A stretch of 64,000 nt of DNA from an uncultured Bacteroidales bacterium. GTDB lineage: Bacteria; Bacteroidota; Bacteroidia; Bacteroidales; Bacteroidaceae. Made by a program: the position numbers and the translations under genes. The stretch lies in the NCBI GenBank assembly GCA_937995875.1, contig CALKIW010000120.1:1-64000 (forward strand), given 5' to 3'. The notes under the pieces are model-generated. The model ran no database searches. It was not told where the DNA came from and was given only the letters and a program-made list of their open reading frames with translations. This document shows, piece by piece, positions 31,980-40,607 of this stretch. Numbering within the stretch: the first letter of the stretch is position 1; the number at the start of each line of letters is the position of its first letter.

Positions 31980-33104
31980 TTAGAGCTTGTCGTGTGTCAG
32001 CAATTTCTCACATGCTATGCGTTCTACCTTTCGTCCTCCGTGATCGTAATAGCACAGTCCACACCGTGTGAATCCGAGACTATCAATGAGGTGTAGCATC
32101 TCCACGTTGTCATAGTTGGTGTCGATGCGAATGCTTCCGAACTGTTGTTTCCGACAGATCCGTTCGGCTTCTGTAAACAGCAGACGCGCCAATCCCTTCC
32201 CATGATAGGCGTCTGCAATGGCAATACGATGCATGGTGGCGTAGGGCTGATTGCTGAGCCATTTCCCTTTCAGCTGCTCGTAGGAGGGCTCTCCGTCAAA
32301 GCTCACAGCGGTATATCCGGCTATTTCGCCGTTCAATTTCATTACATATCCATTTCCTTGTTCAATGTCGTGGGCAATATGCTCACGTGGAGGATAGTTT
32401 TCGTCCCATTGATGGCGACCCTTCCTTGCCATGTCAAGAGCTGCCTGATGCACAATATTCCATATTTCGGTCTCATCGTCTGGCGTTGCCTGCTCAAATG
32501 TATAGGGCAGAAGCAATGGCTCCAACTCATGCAATAATTGACGGGTGTTTTCATAAACGATGCCATACATACCCACAGCTTTTGCCCCCTCAATGTTTTC
32601 GGGTTTGTCGTCTAAGAACACACATTCGTCTGCCTGTACGTTGAATTTGTGCAGGAAAGTATGATAAATTTCAGCGTCGGGCTTCAGTTGAAACACATCT
32701 TTGGAGATAACATATCCATCCAAGAGTTCAAAGATGTCAAACTTCTCCATCACATCGTTCACCCTCGACGACCAGTTGGACAGTCCGAGCAGTCTATACC
32801 CGCGTTTCTTAAAGTCGAGCATCGACTCCCTGATGCCCTCACTTTCATGCGTGAAGATGTCTGCATAATGCTTGTCGAAAGCGTCGAGGGCTTCGCGATA
32901 TTCCGGCCAAAGACGTTTTTGCTGTTCAAAAAAATAGGCCGGCTCATGTACGCCCCGATCCATTTCGTTGTTCAGCTCACTTGTAAATACCTTATTTAGA
33001 AACCACCGGGCTTTTTCGCTGCTTCCTAACAGTTGTGTGAAGAATCTCATGAAATCGTACTGTACGAGTACGCCTCCGAAGTCGTAAACTATATTTTTAA
33101 TCAT
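31980..33104 (-). CDS. HAD-family hydrolase fused to GNAT acetyltransferase
   Basis: 374 residues carrying two enzymes. About 1-200 is a HAD subfamily IA hydrolase of the YihX type: motif I YDFGGVLVQYD, motif II LLGLSNWS, motif III Lys region SKDVFQLKPDAEIY and motif IV FLDDKPENIEGAKAVG. About 205-374 is a GNAT acetyltransferase: a GEIAGYTAVSF strand, the acetyl-CoA loop HRIAIADAYHGKGLARLLF and the late RIDTNYDNVEMLHLIDSLGF. I start at the ATG at 33104, where motif I begins. The fusion suggests sequential or linked chemistry on one small molecule, possibly a phosphosugar or metabolite-repair substrate. The partner substrate is unknown. Confidence 0.85.
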   Translation of the reverse strand: MIKNIVYDFGGVLVQYDFMRFFTQLLGSSEKARWFLNKVFTSELNNEMDRGVHEPAYFFEQQKRLWPEYREALDAFDKHYADIFTHESEGIRESMLDFKKRGYRLLGLSNWSSRVNDVMEKFDIFELLDGYVISKDVFQLKPDAEIYHTFLHKFNVQADECVFLDDKPENIEGAKAVGMYGIVYENTRQLLHELEPLLLPYTFEQATPDDETEIWNIVHQAALDMARKGRHQWDENYPPREHIAHDIEQGNGYVMKLNGEIAGYTAVSFDGEPSYEQLKGKWLSNQPYATMHRIAIADAYHGKGLARLLFTEAERICRKQQFGSIRIDTNYDNVEMLHLIDSLGFTRCGLCYYDHGGRKVERIACEKLLTHDKL

Positions 33105-33131
33105 AATGAATATGGTGGTTTGTTGTAGAGA

Positions 33132-33162
33132 CAAAGATACGAATTTATGACGATGTAACCAA
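33132..33162 (-). promoter_or_regulatory. promoter of the HAD-GNAT gene
   Basis: Minus-strand TTG (33162-33160), about 20 bases, then TATCTTTG (33139-33132), 28 bases before the ATG. The -33 box overlaps the enolase terminator tail. Confidence 0.65.
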
Positions 33163-33198
33163 AAAAGGACACACCTCATTTCTGAGATATGTCCTTTG
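33161..33198 (-). terminator. enolase terminator
   Basis: AAAGGACA (33164-33171) pairs with TGTCCTTT (33190-33197), with an inner CTCA/TGAG pairing. On the minus strand it ends in a run of seven T residues. It is 26 bases after the enolase stop. Confidence 0.8.
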
Positions 33199-33223
33199 TA
33201 TAGAGAATGTAATTATTTCGAAA

Positions 33224-34744
<1,521 letters not shown>

Positions 34745-34760
34745 TCACATAATAAAATTG

Positions 34761-34768
34761 TATCTTTG
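34761..34768 (+). promoter_or_regulatory. -7 box for the Y-family polymerase gene
   Basis: TATCTTTG fits TAnnTTTG, 18 bases before the first ATG at 34786. No good -33 box, which may mean activation is needed. Confidence 0.5.
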
Positions 34769-34785
34769 CACATAGACAACCGACG

Positions 34786-36300
34786 ATGATGACCCAACAG
34801 CGCACCTATATAGCCATTGACCTCAAGTCGTTCTATGCCTCTGTGGAGTGTGTGGAACGGGGGCTTGACCCGCTCACCACCAATCTTGTGGTGGCCGATG
34901 AGAGCCGCACGGAGAAGACCATCTGCCTGGCGGTGTCGCCTTCGCTCAAAGCCTACGGCATCAGTGGGCGCGCCCGTTTGTTTGAGGTGGTGCAGCGGTT
35001 GCGCGAGGTGAATTATGAGCGTCGGCAACGCGTGCAGGGCCATGTGCTGACGGGCAAGTCGGCTTCCGACCCGAAACTCAAGGCCAACCCCCAGCTTGAA
35101 GTCGATTATATCGTCGCCATGCCGCGCATGGCCCATTATATCCGGTATAGCACGCGCATCTATCAGATATATATGAGGTATGTCGCCCCGGAAGATATGC
35201 ACGTGTATTCCATTGATGAGGTGTTTTTTGATGTCACCAATTATCTGTCGCTCTACAAGATGTCGGCCCACGAGTTGGCCATGACGATGGTGCGTGCCGT
35301 GCTCCGCGAGACGGGCATCACGGCTACGGCCGGCATAGGCACCAACCTTTATCTGGCAAAGATAGCGATGGATATTGTGGCCAAACACATGGCGGCCGAT
35401 GCCGACGGCGTGCGCGTTGCCGAACTCGACGAACTGTCTTATCGGCGCCAACTCTGGAATCACGAGCCTCTCACCGACTTCTGGCGTGTGGGGCGGGGGA
35501 TTGCCGGACGGCTTGAGCCGTATGGCATCAAGACGATGGGGCAGATTGCCCGCTGCTCCATTGAGAACGAGGAGTTGCTCTATAAACTTTTCGGCGTCAA
35601 TGCCGAACTGCTCATTGATCATGCGTGGGGGTGGGAGCCGTGCACCATCGAGGCCATAAAAGCCTATAAACCTGAGGTGAACTCACTGAGCAGCGGCCAA
35701 GTGTTGCAGGAGCCTTACACATTCAGCAAAGCACGGGTAGTGGCCAAAGAGATGGCCGATGCTATGGCGCTCGACCTTGTAGATAAGCATCTCGTGACCG
35801 ACCAGATTGTGCTCACCGTAGGCTACGACATACAGAGCCTGACCGACCCTGCCATCAGCGCCAAATACGACGGTCCTGTGACGACCGACCACTATGGGCG
35901 AAGGGTGCCCAAATATGCGCATGGCACGGCGCGTCTGGGTTTCCACCACGCTTCGTCGAAGCTCATCACTGAAGCCGTGACCCGGATTTTCGACAAAATC
36001 GTAGACTCCAACTTGCTCATACGACGGCTGAATTTGGTGGCCGACCACGTGATAGATGAGGACAAGGCACGGCAGCAACCCAAGTCGCCCGTGCAGTTGG
36101 ATATGTTTACCGACTATGAGGCCCTTCGCAGGGAGAAGCAGAAAATGCGCGACAATCTGGACAAGGAGCGCCGAATGCAGAAAACATTGTTGGACATTAA
36201 AAAGAAATTCGGCAAAAATGCCATCCTTAAAGGCCTCGATTTCGAGGAGGGTGCCACCACGCGAAGCCGTAACGACCAGATAGGCGGACATAAGGCGTGA
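34786..36300 (+). CDS. Y-family DNA polymerase (UvrX/YqjW-like, UmuC superfamily)
   Basis: Translesion polymerase of 504 residues. The catalytic core has the first metal site in TYIAIDLKSFYASVECVERG and the second in VYSIDEVFFDVT (D and E as in SIDE). The fingers segment is followed by the thumb (TATAGIGTNLYLAKIAMDI), an HhH region (GIKTMGQIARCS) and a little-finger domain (about 300-415). The C-terminal 90 residues are charged and helical. The extended little-finger insert and the YolD-like gene 36 bases downstream place it with the UvrX/YqjW group of Firmicutes rather than with classic DinB. It is probably used in damage tolerance; start at codon 1 or 2 (MMTQQ). Confidence 0.88.
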   Translation: MMTQQRTYIAIDLKSFYASVECVERGLDPLTTNLVVADESRTEKTICLAVSPSLKAYGISGRARLFEVVQRLREVNYERRQRVQGHVLTGKSASDPKLKANPQLEVDYIVAMPRMAHYIRYSTRIYQIYMRYVAPEDMHVYSIDEVFFDVTNYLSLYKMSAHELAMTMVRAVLRETGITATAGIGTNLYLAKIAMDIVAKHMAADADGVRVAELDELSYRRQLWNHEPLTDFWRVGRGIAGRLEPYGIKTMGQIARCSIENEELLYKLFGVNAELLIDHAWGWEPCTIEAIKAYKPEVNSLSSGQVLQEPYTFSKARVVAKEMADAMALDLVDKHLVTDQIVLTVGYDIQSLTDPAISAKYDGPVTTDHYGRRVPKYAHGTARLGFHHASSKLITEAVTRIFDKIVDSNLLIRRLNLVADHVIDEDKARQQPKSPVQLDMFTDYEALRREKQKMRDNLDKERRMQKTLLDIKKKFGKNAILKGLDFEEGATTRSRNDQIGGHKA

Positions 36301-36336
36301 GGGCAAGGATGATATATCTTATATAGTATATCACAC

Positions 36337-36750
36337 ATGATGGATCTCAACTACGACGACATTATCAATCTTCCCCATCACGTTTCCAAGCGTCATCCGC
36401 AGATGCCTATGTATAAGCGGGCGGCCCAGTTTGCACCGTTTGCCGCGCTCACGGGACACGAGGCAGCTATTCGTGAGGCTGCAAGGACAACGCAGGAGTT
36501 TAGGGAGCCGGCTGCCGACCGACTGGAAATTCTCAACCGCAGGATGGCGGAGCTTAGGTCAAGGCTTGCGGAGCAGCCACAGATCGTCGTGACCTATTTT
36601 CAGCCTGACAGTCGTAAGGCAGGCGGTCGGTATGTCAAGGTGACGGGACGGTTGCTGAAAATTCTTGAATACGAACAGTTGTTGGAGGTGGGCACATCGG
36701 AGGACAAACTGCGCATCCCTTTTCGATATGTGGTGGATTTGGAGGAGTAG
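36337..36750 (+). CDS. YolD-like protein
   Basis: 137-residue small protein with the family signature at the N-terminus: YDDIINLPHHVSKRHPQMP, then RAAQFAPFAALTGHEAAIREAAR. The C-terminal part is a small beta domain (IVVTYFQPD, GRYVKVTGRLLKIL, LRIPFRYVVDLEE). YolD-like proteins are typically encoded beside UvrX/YqjW polymerases in Bacillus and relatives, where they are thought to act as UmuD-like partners. The same gene order here supports a shared operon and role. It uses the first of two adjacent ATGs. Confidence 0.85.
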   Translation: MMDLNYDDIINLPHHVSKRHPQMPMYKRAAQFAPFAALTGHEAAIREAARTTQEFREPAADRLEILNRRMAELRSRLAEQPQIVVTYFQPDSRKAGGRYVKVTGRLLKILEYEQLLEVGTSEDKLRIPFRYVVDLEE

Positions 36751-36892
36751 CCATGCGAGGCGCCAGATTTGGCAACGGCGGAGACTGTTGCAGAGTGGTC
36801 GTATGCGGGCAGGCAGAATATCATGATGTGTCAAGAAAACTTCACTATAAAACGGTGTGCATTTTTGTTTGTTCCAGCACATCAATTCCGGT

Positions 36893-37204
36893 TTTTTGTA
36901 AACAATTCTTTATTGGGAGAATGAGAAAACCAATGGGGAGTTGCGGTTGGGTTTCAACGGTGCTGCGATAAAGCCCTAATGACCGTGCGACTAAGCCTTC
37001 ACCGCGCAGCGATGAAGGCTCAACCGCACTGCCGTTACATAGTCAATCGCATGGGTTTGGGTCGCGGATAAATGTGGGAAAAGACGCGTTTATTTGTATT
37101 CCGTTGATAGTCAAGGGATTGGTAAAGTGCGCCAAATTTCGCGTATATTGCGCGTTCCTATTTTCGTTTTCAAATACGCGAATTTTAAGCGCCCTTTTGT
37201 CAGG
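36893..37204 (+). repeat. composite intergenic element, copy C (best 22-base array)
   Basis: Lies in the 565-base gap between YolD and the convergent Nudix gene. Four contiguous units of exactly 22 bases run 36950-36971, 36972-36993, 36994-37015 and 37016-37037, after a half unit ending GCGGTTG (36949). The last two read AGCCTTCACCGC..GCGATGA and AGGCTCAACCGC..GCCGTTA. The inverted repeat AAATTTCGCGTATATTG (37134) against CAAATACGCGAATTT (37171-37185) follows, then AAGCGCCCTTTTGTCAGG. The left flank has TTTGTAAACAA (36896) as in copy B. Bases 37205-37315 hold only a small GAGCGCA/TGTGCTC hairpin. Confidence 0.8.
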
Positions 37205-37315
37205 TTGTTTCAAAACTTTATGGGCGTTGCCCACAGGCGTCCGCCAGTGGGGAGAGCGCGCTGCGACCGAGCGCACAGGATGTGCTCACGAACACAAAAT
37301 ATACAGCCGCGATGG

Positions 37316-37831
37316 TCAGGGAATGGCTTTGCTCGACAAGAGTTTGAGGTATTCGCTTTCAAAGTTTGGGGTAAACACGCCCTTCCCCATGTTGCGCAGG
37401 AGTTTGGGCTGGGACCAGAAACGTCCGCCGTCCAACTCGTGGCTGTTGGGTATCACGGGCCCGTCGTAGACGGTGGAGAAAACCCACACCAGTTCGCGCT
37501 CGCGCTTGCTGTCGAACACATAATGCATGAGGAATCGCGGCGTGTAGTCGGTCACGCCGAGTTCTTCGCTCACCTCGCGTCGCAGGGCCTGTTCCACGGT
37601 TTCGCCATAGTCCATGTGTCCACCGCAGGCCGTGTCCCATTTGCCCGGCTGAATGTCTTTCCATTCGGGTCGGCGCTGCAGGTAAAGCTCGCCTTTGCTG
37701 TTGAACAGATGGAGATGCACGACGGGGTGCAGCACGCGGCTGCCGTCGTGGGCTTTGCCGCGTGTGGTTTGTCCTAACACGTTGCCGTCTGCATCGACTA
37801 TGGGAAACAGTTCTTCGGAATCGTCGGTCAT
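37316..37831 (-). CDS. Nudix hydrolase (YfcD/IPP-isomerase-like)
   Basis: 171-residue hydrolase acting on a nucleoside-diphosphate-linked or similar pyrophosphate. The Nudix box fits exactly: GHMDYGE, seven residues, then REVSEELGV (G-x5-E-x7-REUxEExGU). The N-terminal LFPIVDADGNVLGQTTRGKAH and the HPVVHLHLFNSKGELYLQRR stretch are like YfcD and the isopentenyl-diphosphate isomerase group. I start at the ATG at 37831, which overlaps the ispE stop by four bases (ATGA). The coupling to ispE makes an isoprenoid-linked role plausible but unproven; a house-cleaning role is equally possible. Confidence 0.85.
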   Translation of the reverse strand: MTDDSEELFPIVDADGNVLGQTTRGKAHDGSRVLHPVVHLHLFNSKGELYLQRRPEWKDIQPGKWDTACGGHMDYGETVEQALRREVSEELGVTDYTPRFLMHYVFDSKRERELVWVFSTVYDGPVIPNSHELDGGRFWSQPKLLRNMGKGVFTPNFESEYLKLLSSKAIP

Positions 37832-38670
37832 TGGAGCTTTCCGCAAAAAGTGTAACAATCGCTGAACGTTTCTGCCAACTGTTGAGGCGCGCTTCTGAAA
37901 ATGCCGAAGACGGCGCTGCCGCTGCCGCTCATCTGTGCATATACGGCACCGAGCTCGTAGAGGCGGCGCTTGATGTCGGCCAGCTGCGGATGGGCTTCGA
38001 AAACAGGAAGCTCAAAGTCGTTTTTCAGTTCGTTTTTCCATGTTTCTATGGGCTGCCTCACGATGTCACGACAGTTCTTCTCAGGCTTGCGACACGCGAT
38101 GCGGGCATAGGCTTCGCGGGTGGAGACGGCAATGTCGGGCTTCACCACACCTATATGATAATCGCGAAGATTTCCTTGTGGGCCGTCAGCCGGCTCTAAA
38201 ATTTCGCCCCGTCCCGTTGCATACGCCGGCTCGGCGGTGATGAAGAACGGACAGTCGGAGCCGAGACGGGCAGCATATCGCTCCATCTCGGCAATGCCGA
38301 TGTTGAGCCGGAAACGCTCATCGAGCAGACGAATCATGAAGGCACCGTCGGCCGAGCCGCCTCCCAATCCCGCCTGTGAGGGAATTCGTTTCACCAGATG
38401 GGTATGGATGCGGGGCAGGGCAAAATCGCGGGCCAGCAGATGATAGGCCTTGACCACGAGATTGTCTTGCTCGTCACAGTCTACGGCATTACCCGTTACT
38501 TTGAGGTCGCATGGCGTTTCGGAAGGAAAGTCAGCGTCCATGAGTTTGATTTCAAGCGCATCGGTCAGCGGTATGGGATAAAACACGGTTTCGAGATTGT
38601 GATACCCGTCTTCGCGCTTGGAAATGATGTTGAGTCCCAAGTTTATTTTAGCACAGGGAAATATGAGCAT
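37828..38670 (-). CDS. ispE: 4-diphosphocytidyl-2-C-methyl-D-erythritol kinase
   Basis: GHMP kinase of the non-mevalonate isoprenoid pathway, phosphorylating CDP-methylerythritol. Seen: the N-terminal substrate motif CAKINLGLNIISKREDGYHNLETVF, the glycine-rich ATP loop KRIPSQAGLGGGSADGA (about 95-110), GSDCPFF, and the C-terminal GHMP motif AQMSGSGSAVFGIF. Its 280 residues are normal length. It ends in a four-base overlap with the Nudix gene. The promoter is not clear. Confidence 0.95.
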   Translation of the reverse strand: MLIFPCAKINLGLNIISKREDGYHNLETVFYPIPLTDALEIKLMDADFPSETPCDLKVTGNAVDCDEQDNLVVKAYHLLARDFALPRIHTHLVKRIPSQAGLGGGSADGAFMIRLLDERFRLNIGIAEMERYAARLGSDCPFFITAEPAYATGRGEILEPADGPQGNLRDYHIGVVKPDIAVSTREAYARIACRKPEKNCRDIVRQPIETWKNELKNDFELPVFEAHPQLADIKRRLYELGAVYAQMSGSGSAVFGIFRSAPQQLAETFSDCYTFCGKLQ

Positions 38671-38773
38671 AGCATAGATGTATTAGTTATTGCAAATGTA
38701 ATGAAAAATTAGGTACTTTGGCGCGATAATCAGTTTTTTTTGACGATTAAAGCCAACATTGAAGTATTTTTAG

Positions 38774-38781
38774 TAAATTTG
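38774..38781 (+). promoter_or_regulatory. -7 box for dnaB
   Basis: TAAATTTG, 15 bases before the first ATG of dnaB. The short distance suggests a very short leader or use of the second ATG at 38802. No convincing -33 box. Confidence 0.45.
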
Positions 38782-38795
38782 CGGTTACAACCATA

Positions 38796-40313
38796 ATGAT
38801 TATGTCGGAAACCAAAAAAACAAATTATAAGGGCAGTGCGCGCAACAAGACCTCTGCTCCCATAGACCCCACATACGCCCACATGCAGCCTCAGGCGGTG
38901 GATGTGGAAAAAGTGGTGCTGGGTGCCTTGATGATAGACAAGGACGCATTCTCGGTGATTGCTGAGATTATCCGTCCCGAAACGTTCTATGAGCCCAGCC
39001 ATCAGAAGATATATACTGCCATTCAGACACTGAATATCAACGAGAGTCCGGTGGACATCATGACAGTGACCAACGAACTGCAGAAGGAGGGAACGCTCGA
39101 CGATGTGGGCGGTGCTCCTTATGTGGTAGACCTTGCATCGCAGGTGGCCTCGTCGGCACATATTGAATATCATGCCAAGATATTGCAGCAAAAGTATCTT
39201 GCCCGCCAGCTCATCTCGTTTGCCAGTGTTATCGAGACTAAGGCTTTTGACGCTACGGTGGACGTAGATGAACTGATGCAGGAAGCCGAAGGCAACCTTT
39301 TCGAACTGTCGCAGAAGAATATGCGGCAGGAGTACACGCAGATCGACCCGGTGATTCGGCAGGCGGTGGACATTCTCCAGAAAGCGTCGGCCAATTCCGA
39401 CGGACTGACGGGCATTCCTTCCGGCTTCACCAAGTTGGACGACATGACCTCCGGATGGCAGAAGAGTGACCTGATCATCATTGCCGGACGCCCTGCGATG
39501 GGTAAGACTTCGTTTGCCCTTTCCATCGCCAAAAACATTGCTGTGGACTATCATGAACCTATCGCGTTCTTCTCGTTGGAGATGAACAATGTGCAGCTGG
39601 TCAATCGGTTGATTTCGAATGTGTGCGAGATAGAGGGCAAGAAGATTATGAACGGACAACTTGCACGCGACGAATGGGAACGGCTGGACAAGAACTTGGC
39701 CAAACTGACCGGAGCACCTATTTATATAGACGACACGCCGGGAATGTCTATCTTTGAGCTTCGCACTAAGGCCCGACGCCTCGTCAGAGAAAAGGGTGTG
39801 AAGGCAATCATGATTGACTATTTGCAGCTGATGAACGCTACCGGTATGCGTTTCGGCAACCGTCAGGAGGAGGTTTCGACCATATCGCGCTCGCTGAAGG
39901 GCTTGGCGAAAGAGTTGGATATTCCTATTCTGGCCCTGTCACAGCTGAATCGTACGGTGGAAAACCGTGAGGGGCTGGAGGGAAAGCGCCCGCAGCTGAG
40001 CGACCTCCGCGAGTCGGGAGCCATCGAGCAGGATGCCGACATGGTGATGTTTGTTCATCGTCCGGAATACTATCATCTGTTGGAGGATGAGAAGGGTAAC
40101 GACCTCAGAGGCAAGGCACAGATTATCATTGCCAAGCATCGTAAGGGTGCAACAGGCGATGTGTTGCTGTCTTTCCAAGGACAGTACACGCGTTTTGCCA
40201 ATCCGGAGGATGCCATGCTCTCTCCGTTGCCTTCTGCCCTTGGGGGAGGAGAGATTGTCGGCTCGCGCATGAATCAGGATGATGATGATCCGTTCGGCGG
40301 TGTGCCATTCTAA
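38796..40313 (+). CDS. dnaB: replicative DNA helicase DnaB
   Basis: Hexameric 5'-3' helicase of the replication fork. The N-terminal DnaB domain (about 30-135: AVDVEKVVLGALMIDKDAF, ETFYEPSHQKIYTAI) is followed by the RecA-like motor with Walker A IAGRPAMGKTSFALSIA (about 230), a FSLEMNN motif, KAIMIDYLQLM (Walker B) and LSQLNRTVENRE, ending in an arginine-finger region. The tail is Asp/Pro-rich (DDDPFGGVPF). No intein or insertion is seen (505 residues). The start may be 38796 or two codons later at 38802. Confidence 0.96.
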   Translation: MIMSETKKTNYKGSARNKTSAPIDPTYAHMQPQAVDVEKVVLGALMIDKDAFSVIAEIIRPETFYEPSHQKIYTAIQTLNINESPVDIMTVTNELQKEGTLDDVGGAPYVVDLASQVASSAHIEYHAKILQQKYLARQLISFASVIETKAFDATVDVDELMQEAEGNLFELSQKNMRQEYTQIDPVIRQAVDILQKASANSDGLTGIPSGFTKLDDMTSGWQKSDLIIIAGRPAMGKTSFALSIAKNIAVDYHEPIAFFSLEMNNVQLVNRLISNVCEIEGKKIMNGQLARDEWERLDKNLAKLTGAPIYIDDTPGMSIFELRTKARRLVREKGVKAIMIDYLQLMNATGMRFGNRQEEVSTISRSLKGLAKELDIPILALSQLNRTVENREGLEGKRPQLSDLRESGAIEQDADMVMFVHRPEYYHLLEDEKGNDLRGKAQIIIAKHRKGATGDVLLSFQGQYTRFANPEDAMLSPLPSALGGGEIVGSRMNQDDDDPFGGVPF

Positions 40314-40385
40314 AGCGCATTTTAAATAAATGTGAGCCAAATACTGTTGTTTTAAAAGAAAAGCAGATAAAAAAGTAATAAATTG

Positions 40386-40417
40386 TTTGCTGGTGTTGTG
40401 TAAATGTATTATCTTTG
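40386..40417 (+). promoter_or_regulatory. leu operon promoter
   Basis: TTTG (40386-40389), 20 bases, then TATCTTTG (40410-40417). This is one of the cleanest promoters in the window. It would start transcription about 20 bases before the leader peptide ATG at 40443. Confidence 0.8.
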
Positions 40418-40442
40418 CACTCAAATTAATAAACAGAACAAG

Positions 40443-40529
40443 ATGTTTGCACTAAACAGCCTTATCATTTCCATTATTATTCGACTGCATTCGGTGGTCG
40501 GGAGTGAGAAGGTATGTGCGCATAGCTAA
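40443..40529 (+). CDS. leuL: leu leader peptide (transcription attenuation)
   Basis: A 28-codon open frame between the leu promoter and the terminator hairpin: MFALNSLIISIIIRL, then HSVVGSEKVCAHS and TAA. Eleven of the 28 codons are for branched-chain residues (three Leu, five Ile, three Val), the classic composition of a leader for a branched-chain amino-acid operon. Its last third contains AGTGAGAAGG (40503-40512), which can pair with the 5' arm of the terminator stem. A ribosome stalled on the Leu/Ile/Val codons would leave that segment free to form an antiterminator. No independent protein function is expected. Confidence 0.75.
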   Translation: MFALNSLIISIIIRLHSVVGSEKVCAHS

Positions 40530-40547
40530 CATAAAAATATAAAATAG

Positions 40548-40582
40548 AGCCTTTCCACTTCCGTCAGTGGGAAGGCTTTTTT
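40548..40582 (+). terminator. leu attenuator terminator
   Basis: AGCCTTTCCACT (40548-40559) pairs with AGTGGGAAGGCT (40566-40577) in a 12-bp stem (one G-U) with a 6-base loop, then six or more T residues. The 3' arm AGTGGGAAGG is almost repeated upstream inside the leader peptide (40503-40512), giving the alternative antiterminator. It lies 25 bases before the leuA ATG. Confidence 0.85.
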
Positions 40583-40607
40583 GTTTTGGTAGGATAAAAT
40601 TTTGATT

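Noticed and set aside
36753..36971. 72-codon frame after YolD
   Set aside because: Runs into the 22-base array and has no recognisable features; likely chance.
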